From Mycobacterium sp. GA-1199 (GTDB lineage: Bacteria; Actinomycetota; Actinomycetes; Mycobacteriales; Mycobacteriaceae), in assembly GCF_001500045.1 (NCBI RefSeq), contig NZ_LQIX01000023.1, forward strand, positions 186,001 to 250,000: a stretch of 64,000 nucleotides of DNA. Direction: 5' to 3'. The notes under the pieces are model-generated. The model was not told the origin of the DNA. It made no database searches and saw only the letters and a list, made by a program, of their open reading frames with translations. This document shows, piece after piece, positions 1-9,534 of this stretch; within the stretch, counting starts at the first letter, position 1, and each line of letters opens with the position of its first letter. The position numbers and the translations under genes were made by a program.

Positions 1-1
1 C

Positions 2-469
2 ACGCGTTTGTTCACCGGGCTGGCCCCAGGTCTGACCGTCGCCGGTCTGGTGGCCGGCGGTCTGGTGGGGTTGGTGTTGACGGTGTGGGTGGTCGGCATT
101 CGTGGAGTGCTGCAGGACCGGGCGATGCTGGACCGCTGGCTCACCGATGTCACCGGCACGGTCAAGGCCGCGCTCGACGAACGTGTCGCGACGCGGGTGC
201 TGGCCGCCGAGAGTGCGTTGGCATCGGAGTTGGCCGCCCGGGACGATCGCGAGGCCGCCACCACCGCGGAACGGATCACCGCGATCGACGCCGAACTGCG
301 CCAGCACGCGCTCGAGACCGCACGAGCCGCCGCCGAACGCGACCGCAGGCTGCCGTCGCTGCAGCGCGCGCTGGACGCCGTACGCGCCGAGTTGTACGGC
401 CGTGCGGATTCGCTGCGGGTCGCTGGGCCCGACCCCCAGCCGACCGAGGGTGGCCGTTTTCCAAGTTGA
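2..469 (+). CDS. C-terminal part of a membrane/coiled-coil protein (5' end outside window)
   Basis: The reading frame is open from the first bases of the window, so the true start lies upstream. The visible 156 residues begin with a long hydrophobic stretch rich in Gly, Leu and Val (about residues 5-35), which looks like a membrane segment, followed by an Ala/Glu/Arg-rich region (about 45-130) typical of a coiled coil. The position directly before pckA matches Rv0210 in M. tuberculosis. A membrane segment followed by a coiled coil would fit the end of a dynamin-like GTPase, but no GTPase motif lies inside the window, so no function is assigned. Confidence 0.7.
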   Translation, partial: TRLFTGLAPGLTVAGLVAGGLVGLVLTVWVVGIRGVLQDRAMLDRWLTDVTGTVKAALDERVATRVLAAESALASELAARDDREAATTAERITAIDAELRQHALETARAAAERDRRLPSLQRALDAVRAELYGRADSLRVAGPDPQPTEGGRFPS

Positions 470-679
470 CACGCGTCAGGTGACGGCGTTCGATCGGGAA
501 AAGACCTGTGAAACAGCTATCTGAATCGTTCCTGTGAGTGATCGGACACACTCCCGATTCACCGCGCGCTTCTCACCCGCGATAACCTCGGTATAGGGAG
601 ACCGCAGCGCTGCCTGTCCCTGTCTGGGCGGCGCACACGGAGCCTTGGGTCCTGGCAGCAACAGACACAGGAGATTTTC
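470..679 (+). promoter_or_regulatory. pckA upstream region with likely promoter and Shine-Dalgarno
   Basis: This 210-base non-coding stretch precedes pckA. A TATAGG hexamer near 593-598 is the best -10 candidate, which would give a leader of roughly 75 bases. AGGAGA at 669-674 is a strong Shine-Dalgarno sequence six bases before the ATG and supports the chosen start. No clear -35 element or operator was recognised. Confidence 0.45.
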
Positions 680-2503
680 ATGACCGCAGCGACCATCCCA
701 GGTTTGGACACCGCACCGACGAAGCACGAGGGTCTGCTCGCTTGGGTTCAAGAGGTCGCCGAGCTGACGCAGCCCGACCGCGTGGTTTTCACCGACGGAT
801 CTGACGAAGAGAACGCCCGGCTGTGCGAGCAGCTCGTGGCGGCGGGCACCTTCACCAAGCTCGACGAGAAGAAGAAGCCGAACTCGTACCTCGCTCTGTC
901 CGACCCGTCCGACGTGGCCCGTGTGGAGTCACGCACCTTCATCTGCACCGAGAAGGAGATCGACGCCGGCCCGACCAACAACTGGATGGATCCGTCGGAG
1001 ATGCGCGGCATCATGACGGACCTCTACCGCGGGTGTATGCGCGGCCGCACCATGTACGTGGTGCCGTTCTGCATGGGCCCGCTGGGCGCCGAGGACCCGA
1101 AGCTGGGCGTCGAGATCACCGACTCCGAGTACGTCGTCGTGTCGATGCGGACGATGACCCGCATGGGCAAGGCCGCGCTCGACAAAATGGGCACCGACGG
1201 TTTCTTCGTCAAGGCGCTGCATTCGATCGGCGCACCGCTCGAGCCTGGCCAGAAGGACGTGCCTTGGCCGTGCAACGACACGAAATACATCACCCATTTC
1301 CCGGAGACCCGCGAGATCTGGAGCTTCGGCTCCGGTTACGGCGGCAACGCGCTGCTGGGCAAGAAGTGCTACTCGCTGCGCATCGCCTCGGCGATGGCAC
1401 ACGACGAGGGCTGGCTCGCCGAGCACATGCTGATCCTGAAGTTGATCTCCCCGGAGAACAAGGCCTACTTCGTCGCCGCCGCGTTCCCGTCGGCGTGCGG
1501 TAAGACCAACCTCGCGATGCTGCAGCCCACGATCCCGGGCTGGCGCGCCGAGACCATCGGCGACGACATCGCCTGGATGCGCTTCGGCAAGGACGGCCGC
1601 CTGTATGCCGTCAACCCCGAGTTCGGCTTCTTCGGCGTCGCGCCGGGCACCAACTGGTCGTCGAACCCGAACGCGATGAAGACCATCGAGGCCGGCAACA
1701 CGGTGTTCACCAACGTCGCGCTGACCAGCGACAACGACGTGTGGTGGGAGGGCCTCGAGGGCGAGCCGCAGAACCTCACCGACTGGAAGGGCCGCGAGTG
1801 GACGCCGGACTCGGAGGAGAAGGCCGCGCATCCGAACTCGCGGTACTGCACCCCGATGTCGCAGTGCCCCACACTCGCGCCCGAGTGGGACGACCCGCAG
1901 GGTGTGCCGATTTCGGCGATCCTGTTCGGCGCCCGCCGCAAGACGACGGTGCCGCTGGTGACGCAGGCCCGCGACTGGCAGCACGGCGTGTTCATCGGTG
2001 CCACGATGGGCTCCGAGCAGACCGCGGCCGCCGAGGGCAAGGTCGGCACCGTCCGCCGCGACCCGATGGCCATGCTGCCGTTCCTGGGTTACAACGTCGG
2101 TGACTACTTCGCGCACTGGATCGACATCGGCAAGCAGTCCGACGAGTCGAAGATGCCGAAGATCTTCTTCGTCAACTGGTTCCGCCGCGGCGACGACGGC
2201 CGCTTCCTGTGGCCGGGCTTCGGTGAGAACAGCCGTGTGATGAAGTGGATCATCGACCGCATCGAGCAGAAGGCCGGCGGCCGCACCACGCCGATCGGCA
2301 CCGTGCCCACGGCCGATGATCTCGACCTGTCCGGCTTGGATGTCGACGCCGCGGACGTGAACGCCGCGCTCGAGGTCAACGTCGACGAGTGGCGCCAGGA
2401 ACTGCCGCTCATCGAGGAGTGGTTCGAGTTCGTCGGCGAGAAGCTGCCGACCGGCATCAAGGACGAGTTCGACGCGCTCAAGCACCGCCTCGACGCCGAG
2501 TAA
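680..2503 (+). CDS. pckA: phosphoenolpyruvate carboxykinase (GTP)
   Basis: The 607-residue product is a full-length GTP-dependent PEP carboxykinase, the cytosolic enzyme that interconverts oxaloacetate plus GTP with phosphoenolpyruvate, CO2 and GDP. It is the gluconeogenic exit from the TCA cycle when cells grow on lipids. The P-loop FPSACGKTN (residues 269-277) contains the reactive Cys273 characteristic of the GTP family and the nucleotide-binding Lys275; a metal/kinase-2 motif [10 protein letters not shown] follows. The ATG has a good Shine-Dalgarno. The gene ends at a strong hairpin shared with the converging cyclase gene. Its placement beside fatty-acid catabolic genes fits its role in growth on host or environmental lipids. 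Confidence 0.98.
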   Translation: MTAATIPGLDTAPTKHEGLLAWVQEVAELTQPDRVVFTDGSDEENARLCEQLVAAGTFTKLDEKKKPNSYLALSDPSDVARVESRTFICTEKEIDAGPTNNWMDPSEMRGIMTDLYRGCMRGRTMYVVPFCMGPLGAEDPKLGVEITDSEYVVVSMRTMTRMGKAALDKMGTDGFFVKALHSIGAPLEPGQKDVPWPCNDTKYITHFPETREIWSFGSGYGGNALLGKKCYSLRIASAMAHDEGWLAEHMLILKLISPENKAYFVAAAFPSACGKTNLAMLQPTIPGWRAETIGDDIAWMRFGKDGRLYAVNPEFGFFGVAPGTNWSSNPNAMKTIEAGNTVFTNVALTSDNDVWWEGLEGEPQNLTDWKGREWTPDSEEKAAHPNSRYCTPMSQCPTLAPEWDDPQGVPISAILFGARRKTTVPLVTQARDWQHGVFIGATMGSEQTAAAEGKVGTVRRDPMAMLPFLGYNVGDYFAHWIDIGKQSDESKMPKIFFVNWFRRGDDGRFLWPGFGENSRVMKWIIDRIEQKAGGRTTPIGTVPTADDLDLSGLDVDAADVNAALEVNVDEWRQELPLIEEWFEFVGEKLPTGIKDEFDALKHRLDAE

Positions 2504-2553
2504 CCCCGCGAGCGCGCGTGTTTGCACACGACGCGCCGCGCAAATACGACACT

Positions 2554-2587
2554 TTGAGCACGCTCACCGCAGGGTGAGCGTGCTCAA
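2554..2587. terminator. bidirectional hairpin terminator between pckA and a cyclase gene
   Basis: A perfect 15-bp inverted repeat (arms 2554-2568 and 2573-2587, arm sequence TTGAGCACGCTCACC) encloses a GCAG tetraloop. It lies between two converging genes; the stop codon of the minus-strand cyclase gene (2584-2586) is inside its right arm. There is no U-run, as is usual for mycobacterial terminators. Confidence 0.8.
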
Positions 2588-5217
2588 GTGTCTGTAGTCG
2601 TCCTCGCGGACCGTTCGACCCGGTCAATGGTCTCGAGGGCATATGCGGCCAACGCCGCGTTGCCCATGGACCGGCCACGGCGGCTGAGCGCCTCGTACCG
2701 CGCGTCACCGAGCGCTTCGCGCAGATGCGCGACGGTGCCACCGATCTCCGGGTACGTCGAGCTGGCATCCGAGTCGACGACGAAGCCGGCCATCGTGGCG
2801 GCGGCTTCGTGGTCGCCGAGCCGGCAGAGCAGGGTAGCGAGCACCAGGACGGGCGCGGTCATCATGTAGAAGCTGCCCGAATCGAAGTAGTTGTGGATAG
2901 CTTGCGCAAGAAACCCGCACGCCTCCAATGGATTTCCGCGCATCGTGGCGATCCGGCCGAGACTCACCGCATGGATCGACGCGATCTGCCGGTTGCCGGT
3001 GTTCTGGGCTATCGACAAACCTTTCAGATGGGCCTCGTATGCGGCGTCGGGGTCGAGGTCCCGGTAGGCGAATCCGTATGCCAGGAGTCCGGCGGAGTGT
3101 AGATGAGGGTTGCCGGTGGCCTCTGCGTCGACGAGCAGCCCTTCGGTCGCGGCGATCGCCTCATCGACGCGCCCGGAGATCGCCAATGCGAAAACCAGTG
3201 ATTGCCTTGAGTACAGGCGGTTTTCGGAATCAGAAGCGATCAGTGTTCGGAGATGCTCAACGCACCACTCAGCGTCCTTCATCATGTAGCCCGCATGAAT
3301 GGTGGCACCCATCGCGTCCGGCACCGGGTCGTACCGACCGCTTTCCATCGCGGCGAGGGCGGCGCGCGAATAGCGGAGGAAGTCATCGACCCGGCCGGCC
3401 ACCGAGCACTGAGCCGCGGCGACGTAAAGCATCGCCAGCTGCGGATGAGCAGTCTGCCGTGCGGGTTCGAGGATTTCCTCCGCCCACGAGACCGCCTCGA
3501 AGACTTCCGCCCAGTAGCCGATGCAGGTGGTGAGTACGACGATATCGATCGCGACATCGAGGTCGCCGTGGTCGCTGGCCCAGCGGAAGGCACTGCGCAG
3601 GTTCGGCAATTCGGTGTTGACCCAGTCATGCGCCTCCCGCTGCCGGGGTCCGTCCCAGATGTCGATGAGAACCTGCCGACGACCGGCGAAGTATCGGGCA
3701 TGCGTGGCGCGGGCGTCGTCTGCGCCGCCGGAGCTCACCAGCTGCTCCTCGGCGAACTGGCGAATCGTCTCCAGCATCGAGAACCGCGTCCGCCCCGATG
3801 TCTGGTCGGCAATCAACAGCGATTTGCGCACCAGTGACTCGAGCAGGTCCAAGGCCACGAATTTGTCGCGCGTGTGTGCCACCGCCGCTGCGCCGTCGAG
3901 GTCCAGTCCCCCTGCGAATACCGAGCATCGGGCCAAGAGGTCCTTCTCGTCATCGTCGAGCAGATCGAATGACCATTGCACGGCGGCGCGCAATGTCTGG
4001 TGGCGTTCGAGTCCCCGCCGCGAGCCCACGAGCACCCGGAACCGATCGTCGAGATGGTCGCGCAGCTCGGTGACGGTCACCGACATCAGCCGTGACGCGG
4101 CCAGTTCGATCGCGAGCGGAATTCCGTCGAGTCGGCGGCAGATGTCGACGACGGCGTCGGCGTCCGGTTCGAGCGTGACCGCCGGCGAATCCGCGGAAGC
4201 TCGCTCGACGAACAGCGTGGGGCCGCTTGATCGGACGTCGAGGGGCGGCACCGGATGCAACTGTTCATCGTTGAGCCGCAGGCCTTCCCGGCTCGTCACG
4301 AGCACCGTGACGCTGTCCGTCGCGTCGAGGATCTTGCCGATGATGTCGGCCGCCGCGTCGAGGACATGCTCGCAGTTGTCGAACAGCAGGAGCCGTACTC
4401 GCCCCTCCAACGCGGATGCCACGCTGTCTGCGACGCTCAGCCCCGGCTGCTGGCTGAGACCGAGGACCGCGGCGACCGCCTCGGGTACGGCGGCGGGATC
4501 GGTGACCGGACCCAACTCGACCATCCACACCCCATCCGGAAACTCCGGTTGCAGGCGTGCGGCTACTTCTTGTGCCAAGCGCGTTTTGCCGACGCCGCCG
4601 ACGCCTGTGAGAGTCACCAGGCGATGCGACTTCAAGGCGGCGGCCACCTCACCCACTTCTGCTTCACGCCCGACGAAGCTCGTTGCCGGCGGGCGCAGGT
4701 TGCCCTGGCTCGTGTCGAGCGTTCGAAGCGGCGGGAAATCCGACCGCAGTCCTTGTGCTCGGACCTGGAAGACCTCGACGGGCTTGGCGATGTCACGTAG
4801 ACGTCGTGCACCAAGGGCGACGAGATCGACCCCGGATACGAGATCCGCCGTCATCCGGTCGATGAGGACCTGCCCGCCATGCCCAGCGGCCATCACGCGC
4901 GCGGTGCGGTTGCATACCGCGCCGAAATAGTCTCCGTCCCGACACTCCGCCTCGCCGGTCGCGATGCCAATCCGCACCGGCAGACTTAGAGCCCGCTCGG
5001 CGTCGACGGCCGCATCCACCGCTTGTCGTGGCGAGGAGAACGCCGCACAGACGCCGTCACCCGTGTGCTTGAACAGCCAACCGCCGTGCGACTCCACCGT
5101 CCGACGCATCGTCTCGTCGTGGTCGGCCAGCGCGCACCGCATCGCCTCGGCGTCGGCTTCCCAACGCCGGGTAGACCCTTCGATGTCGGTGAACAGAAAC
5201 GAGAGAACACTCATCAC
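2584..5217 (-). CDS. adenylate cyclase-ATPase-TPR protein (copy 1)
   Basis: The 877-residue protein has an N-terminal class III nucleotide cyclase domain (residues 1-150), an NB-ARC/AAA-type ATPase domain with P-loop GVGGVGKT (205-212), and a C-terminal helical TPR-like region. Cyclase residues look intact: metal ligands D11 (FTDIEGST) and D54 (HTGDG), substrate-selecting K50 and D96 (DYFG), and the N103/R107 pair, so ATP to cAMP activity is plausible. The layout matches the mycobacterial Rv0891c/Rv1358/Rv2488c family, but no C-terminal LuxR helix-turn-helix is visible. GTG 5217 overlaps the stop of the upstream copy; an in-frame ATG follows one codon later at 5214. The two copies are probably translationally coupled. 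The signal sensed is unknown. Confidence 0.9.
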   Translation of the reverse strand: MMSVLSFLFTDIEGSTRRWEADAEAMRCALADHDETMRRTVESHGGWLFKHTGDGVCAAFSSPRQAVDAAVDAERALSLPVRIGIATGEAECRDGDYFGAVCNRTARVMAAGHGGQVLIDRMTADLVSGVDLVALGARRLRDIAKPVEVFQVRAQGLRSDFPPLRTLDTSQGNLRPPATSFVGREAEVGEVAAALKSHRLVTLTGVGGVGKTRLAQEVAARLQPEFPDGVWMVELGPVTDPAAVPEAVAAVLGLSQQPGLSVADSVASALEGRVRLLLFDNCEHVLDAAADIIGKILDATDSVTVLVTSREGLRLNDEQLHPVPPLDVRSSGPTLFVERASADSPAVTLEPDADAVVDICRRLDGIPLAIELAASRLMSVTVTELRDHLDDRFRVLVGSRRGLERHQTLRAAVQWSFDLLDDDEKDLLARCSVFAGGLDLDGAAAVAHTRDKFVALDLLESLVRKSLLIADQTSGRTRFSMLETIRQFAEEQLVSSGGADDARATHARYFAGRRQVLIDIWDGPRQREAHDWVNTELPNLRSAFRWASDHGDLDVAIDIVVLTTCIGYWAEVFEAVSWAEEILEPARQTAHPQLAMLYVAAAQCSVAGRVDDFLRYSRAALAAMESGRYDPVPDAMGATIHAGYMMKDAEWCVEHLRTLIASDSENRLYSRQSLVFALAISGRVDEAIAATEGLLVDAEATGNPHLHSAGLLAYGFAYRDLDPDAAYEAHLKGLSIAQNTGNRQIASIHAVSLGRIATMRGNPLEACGFLAQAIHNYFDSGSFYMMTAPVLVLATLLCRLGDHEAAATMAGFVVDSDASSTYPEIGGTVAHLREALGDARYEALSRRGRSMGNAALAAYALETIDRVERSARTTTDT

Positions 5218-7892
5218 GCATCGTCTTCGCGGAGAAGATCTGTGCAGACGCGTTCGATCTGATCGAGCGCGTAGGACGCTGTCGCGGCAACGGTCATCTC
5301 GGCGCCGGATCGCGTTACCCTTTCAAAATCTGTGTCCCCCAGCGCGTCTCGCGTATGCGCGAGGGCTTCATCGATCTCAGGATAGGTTGCGCGGGAGATG
5401 GCACTAGGCGCAAAGGCGCCGACTGTGGCTGCCTGCTCGTAACATCCGCACCGGTCGAGCACCACGGCGAGGAGGCCGAACGCCCCCGAGATGAACGATA
5501 GGCTGCCCGAGTCGAGATATGTACGGATGGCGAGCTCCAGGTATCCCAGTGCTTCCGTCGAGCTGGTGTGGCTCGCTGCCACGCTAGCCAGGGTCGTGGC
5601 AAGCACCGATTCCATTTGCTTATTGCCGGTGGCTTGCGCGACCGCGAACCCACGCTTGAGGGCTTCGTAAGCGGCGTCGGGGTTGCGCTTGCGCTGTGTA
5701 TAGCCGTATGCGAATAACGCGCCGGTGAGCAGAGCCGGATTCACGACGCTGTCAAAGCCTGCGAACAGCTCTTTTGACAGGGTCTGTGCTTCGTCATGAT
5801 CTCCGGCGAACGTCGATGCGAAAATCAGGTGCGGTAACGCCCAGTAGCGATTGTTCGGCCATCTCGAGATCAACCGCCGGCCCCACTCAATGCATCGCTG
5901 GGGGCTGGCGGCGTACAGGAAGCCGCCACCGAGGGCGGACTCGAGTCCGAGGGGGACGACATCGAAACGTCCACTGTCGATAGCTCGTTCGCCTGCCTCG
6001 GTGTATCGGACGAAGTCAGCGCTCCGTCCGGCCATGTAGCATAAAGCCGCCGACATATAGAGCTGCGCGAGCCGCGGATGGTCGCAAGCTCGAGCGGGCT
6101 CGATGATCTCCTCGGCCCAGGTGCTCGATTCGTATTGCTCGACGTAGTAACCGAGGAGGGTCGCGCACACCACGATAGGGGCGGCAGTATCGAGATCGTC
6201 GCTGTCGACGGCGAATCGGAAGGCCGCGCGCAGGTTTGCGAACTCAACGGCCAGCCAATCGTGGGCTTCGCGTTGGCGTGGGCCATCCCAGAGGGTCATG
6301 ATGTCGGCTTCCCGACTCGCGAAGTAGCGCGCGTGGGCGATGCGTGCGGGGAAAGCCGCGCCTGAGGCCACGAGTTGCTCTGCTGCGAACTGACGAATGG
6401 TCTCCAGTATTACGTACCGTGTCCGCCCGGTAGACCCGTCGGCGACCAACAACGACTTGCGTACCAAAGCGTCAAGTACGTCCAGCGTCGCCAATTCGTC
6501 GCTAGAGCCGGCCACCGCACAAGCGCCAGGCAAATCGAAACCGCCGTAAAAGACGGAACACCGCGCCAGAAGATCCTTCTCGGTCTCATCGAGTAGGTCG
6601 TATGACCACTGCACCGCGTGCCGGAGAGTCTGGTGCCTCTCCAAAGCCCTTCGCGAGCCGACGAGCAACCGGAACCTGTCATCCAGCCGATCCCGAATCT
6701 CGATCGCCGTCATCGAGACCATCCGTGATGCAGCCAGTTCTATCGCCAGTGGGATACCGTCGAGTCGCCGGCAGATTTCTACGACCGCGGCAGCCTCGTC
6801 CGGTGCGGACATCGACGCGTTCGGCGCTACGGTCCGGGCGCGGTCTTGGAACAGAGTGGCTGCGGCCGATTCGGTTCCGGTGGTGACATCCAATGAAGGC
6901 ACCGGCCAGAGCTGTTCATCGTTCAGCCGCAGACCTTCCCGGCTTGTGGCTAGGACTTTCACTGTTGTCGAGTGCGCGAAGATCGTCTCGATCACATCCG
7001 CCGCCGCGTCGAGCATGTGTTCGCAGTTGTCGAACAACAGCAACCTCGAACGACCTTCTAACACGGCGGCCACGCTTTCGGTCATGCTCTGTCCCGGCTG
7101 CTGGGTGCTTCCCAACGCGGCGGCGACCGCTTCCGGCACCGCGCTCGGGTCACCGACCGGGGCCAGCTCGATCACGAAGATCCCGTCCGGAAAATTTGCT
7201 GAAACGCGTGACGCCACCTCCAACGCGAGCCGCGTCTTGCCCACACCACCGACACCGGTCAGTGTCACCAGACGATGTGCCTTCAAAGCCGTCTCGACCT
7301 CGGTGACTTCGGCCTCCCGACCGACGAAGCTCGTCGGCGGTACACGCAAATTCCCGGGCGTGGGGTCCGCAGTCCGGACTGGTGGGAAGTCCGTGCGTAA
7401 TCCAGCGGCACGCAGTTGAAACAGTTCGACCGGTCGTGCCATGTCACGTAGGCGCTTCGGGCCTAGGGCGGTCACGTTTTCGTCACCTATCAGGGCCTGC
7501 GTCGCGCCGTCTAACAAGACTTGGCCGCCGTGGCCGGCGGCCATCACACGCGCGGTGCGGTTGAGCACCGCGCCGAAATAGTCACCGTCCCGGCACTCGG
7601 CCTCACCGGTCGCGATACCCATCCGTACAGGGAGCTCGAGAGCCCGCTGGGCGTCGATCGCCGCATCGACCGCATGGCGGGGCGAGGAGAACGCCGCACA
7701 GATGCCGTCACCCGTGTGCTTGAACAGCCGGCCGCCGTTCGACTCCACCGCACGGCGCAAGGTGTCATCGTGGTCGGCCAGCGCGCAACGCATCGCCTCG
7801 GCGTCGGCTTCCCAACGCCGGGTCGACCCTTCGATGTCGGTGAACAGGAAGGTGACCACCCCGGAGGGTGCCGCTTCCCGCCCGCCATTCAT
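5214..7892 (-). CDS. adenylate cyclase-ATPase-TPR protein (copy 2)
   Basis: This 892-residue paralogue of the downstream gene has the same order of domains: class III cyclase (FTDIEGST near residue 19, FKHTGDG, GDYFG and NRTARV present), NB-ARC-type ATPase with GVGGVGKT, and TPR-like C-terminus without a recognisable DNA-binding domain. The first ~150 codons of the two genes are nearly identical at DNA level, whereas the C-terminal halves have diverged, so the pair arose by tandem duplication and may sense different inputs. It is the first gene of the two-gene minus-strand operon and diverges from fadD4. The ATG at 7892 was kept; a shorter start closer to the cyclase domain is possible. Confidence 0.9.
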   Translation of the reverse strand: MNGGREAAPSGVVTFLFTDIEGSTRRWEADAEAMRCALADHDDTLRRAVESNGGRLFKHTGDGICAAFSSPRHAVDAAIDAQRALELPVRMGIATGEAECRDGDYFGAVLNRTARVMAAGHGGQVLLDGATQALIGDENVTALGPKRLRDMARPVELFQLRAAGLRTDFPPVRTADPTPGNLRVPPTSFVGREAEVTEVETALKAHRLVTLTGVGGVGKTRLALEVASRVSANFPDGIFVIELAPVGDPSAVPEAVAAALGSTQQPGQSMTESVAAVLEGRSRLLLFDNCEHMLDAAADVIETIFAHSTTVKVLATSREGLRLNDEQLWPVPSLDVTTGTESAAATLFQDRARTVAPNASMSAPDEAAAVVEICRRLDGIPLAIELAASRMVSMTAIEIRDRLDDRFRLLVGSRRALERHQTLRHAVQWSYDLLDETEKDLLARCSVFYGGFDLPGACAVAGSSDELATLDVLDALVRKSLLVADGSTGRTRYVILETIRQFAAEQLVASGAAFPARIAHARYFASREADIMTLWDGPRQREAHDWLAVEFANLRAAFRFAVDSDDLDTAAPIVVCATLLGYYVEQYESSTWAEEIIEPARACDHPRLAQLYMSAALCYMAGRSADFVRYTEAGERAIDSGRFDVVPLGLESALGGGFLYAASPQRCIEWGRRLISRWPNNRYWALPHLIFASTFAGDHDEAQTLSKELFAGFDSVVNPALLTGALFAYGYTQRKRNPDAAYEALKRGFAVAQATGNKQMESVLATTLASVAASHTSSTEALGYLELAIRTYLDSGSLSFISGAFGLLAVVLDRCGCYEQAATVGAFAPSAISRATYPEIDEALAHTRDALGDTDFERVTRSGAEMTVAATASYALDQIERVCTDLLREDDA

Positions 7893-7969
7893 CCGGCCAC
7901 CGCCGCACCCCCATATGCTGCGGCTTTCATGCTAAGGCGGCGATGGCGGTAAAGGACAGGATCGACCAC

Positions 7970-8007
7970 TTGACACCTGTCAACTGGGCACATCGTAGAG
8001 TCGGCCC
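7970..8007 (+). promoter_or_regulatory. fadD4 leaderless promoter with overlapping palindrome
   Basis: TAGAGT (7996-8001) has the TANNNT form of a mycobacterial -10 and ends six bases before the ATG, so the transcript probably starts at or next to the start codon. Upstream, TTGACACCTGTCAA (7970-7983) is a perfect 6+2+6 palindrome that could be an operator for a TetR- or GntR-type repressor. Confidence 0.55.
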
Positions 8008-9534
8008 ATGCAGATCCGCGAACATGCCGAGGCCACGCCCGACAAACCCGCCGTCATCATGCATCCCAGTGGCATCACGGTGACGTTCGCCGAGCTCGAG
8101 GCGCGCGCCAACCGGTTGGCCCACCACTTCCGGCGGGCGGGACTGGTCGAGGGGGACACCGTCGCTGTCCTGATGGAGAACAACGAACACCTGCACGGCG
8201 TGATGTGGGCGGCCCGGCGCAGCGGCCTGTACTACGCGGTGATCAACACGCATCTGACCGCAGCCGAGGCCGCCTACATCGTCGACAACAGCGGCGCCAA
8301 GGCAGTCATCGGATCGCAGGCGATGCGTAAGGTCTGCGAGGAGCTGGAGGAGCATCTGCCCAACGGTCTGCCCGATCTGCTGCTTCTCGCAGACGACGAC
8401 CTCGATGGCTGGCAGCGCTACCCGGAGTGCGTCGCGGATCATCCGAAAACCCCCATCCCCGACGAGATCGAGGGTGACCTACTGCAGTACTCGTCCGGAA
8501 CCACCGGACGCCCCAAGGGGATTCGGCGCGAGCTACCCCATACTTCCCCGGAGCAGGCCGGCAACATGCTGTCCGCCCTGCTGATGGCCATCCAAATGGA
8601 CAGTGATTCGGTGTATCTCAGCCCGGCGCCGTTGTATCACACCGCGCCGTGTATGTGGACGATGTCCGCGCAAGCGATGGGTGCCACCACGGTGATCATG
8701 CGGAAGTTCGAGCCCGAGGAGGCGCTGACAGCCATCCAGAAGTACGGGGTCACCAGCGGACAGTTCGTGCCTGCGATGTTCGTCCGAATGCTCAAACTCC
8801 CGGCTGATATCCGCGATTCGTACGATCTCTCGTCGATCCGCCGAGTCGTGCACGCCGCCGCACCGTGTCCGATCGACATCAAGAAGCAGATGATCGACTG
8901 GTGGGGTCCGGTCATCGACGAGTACTACTCGTCCTCCGAGGGTGCGGGCATCACCTTCATCACCGCCGAGGACTGGCTCAACCACCCGGGCTCGGTGGGC
9001 AAACCGCTGCTGGGTGAGGCGCATGTGCTCGGTGAGGACGGCGAGGAACTGCCGCCGGGACAGCCCGGTCAGATCTACTTCGACATGGGCCCAATGAGTT
9101 TCGTCTACCACAACGATCCGGTGAAGACGGCCGAGTCGCGTGAGCGGCACGGGTGGGTGACGGTCGGCGACGTGGGCTATCTCGACAAGGACGGCTACAT
9201 GTTCCTGACGGACCGCAAGCACCACATGATCATCTCCGGTGGGGTGAACATCTATCCGCAGGAAGCCGAGAACCTGTTGATCACCCATCCGAAGGTGTTG
9301 GACGCGGCGGTGTTCGGGGTGGACGACGAAGAGATGGGCCAGCGTGTGAAGGGTGTGGTGCAGACCGTCGACCCCGCAGACGCCACCGACGAGTTCGGCG
9401 AGGAACTGCTCGAGTGGCTGCGGGAACGACTGGCCCACTACAAGTGTCCGCGGTCGATCTCGTTCGAGGCGCAACTGCCCCGTACGGAGACCGGCAAGAT
9501 GCTCAAGCAGGAGCTGGTCAAGAAGTACTCGTGA
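8008..9534 (+). CDS. fadD4: fatty-acid-CoA ligase FadD4
   Basis: The 508-residue protein is an ANL-superfamily acyl-CoA synthetase that would activate a carboxylic acid with ATP to an acyl-adenylate and then an acyl-CoA. The AMP-binding motif YSSGTTGRPKG begins at residue 161; the hinge region GDVGYLDKDGYMFLTDRKHHMI and the C-terminal lysine in RTETGKML are present. It overlaps the next gene, an enoyl-CoA hydratase-like protein, by four bases, so the two are co-translated. Position after pckA and before fadE3 matches Rv0214. The substrate is not known; the start is supported by a -10 immediately upstream. Confidence 0.93.
   Translation: MQIREHAEATPDKPAVIMHPSGITVTFAELEARANRLAHHFRRAGLVEGDTVAVLMENNEHLHGVMWAARRSGLYYAVINTHLTAAEAAYIVDNSGAKAVIGSQAMRKVCEELEEHLPNGLPDLLLLADDDLDGWQRYPECVADHPKTPIPDEIEGDLLQYSSGTTGRPKGIRRELPHTSPEQAGNMLSALLMAIQMDSDSVYLSPAPLYHTAPCMWTMSAQAMGATTVIMRKFEPEEALTAIQKYGVTSGQFVPAMFVRMLKLPADIRDSYDLSSIRRVVHAAAPCPIDIKKQMIDWWGPVIDEYYSSSEGAGITFITAEDWLNHPGSVGKPLLGEAHVLGEDGEELPPGQPGQIYFDMGPMSFVYHNDPVKTAESRERHGWVTVGDVGYLDKDGYMFLTDRKHHMIISGGVNIYPQEAENLLITHPKVLDAAVFGVDDEEMGQRVKGVVQTVDPADATDEFGEELLEWLRERLAHYKCPRSISFEAQLPRTETGKMLKQELVKKYS

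Noticed and set aside
929..2527. A 532-codon open frame antisense to pckA
   Set aside because: High-GC third-position bias creates long antisense frames; the translation is Arg/Leu/His/Val-rich with no domain, and pckA itself is certain.
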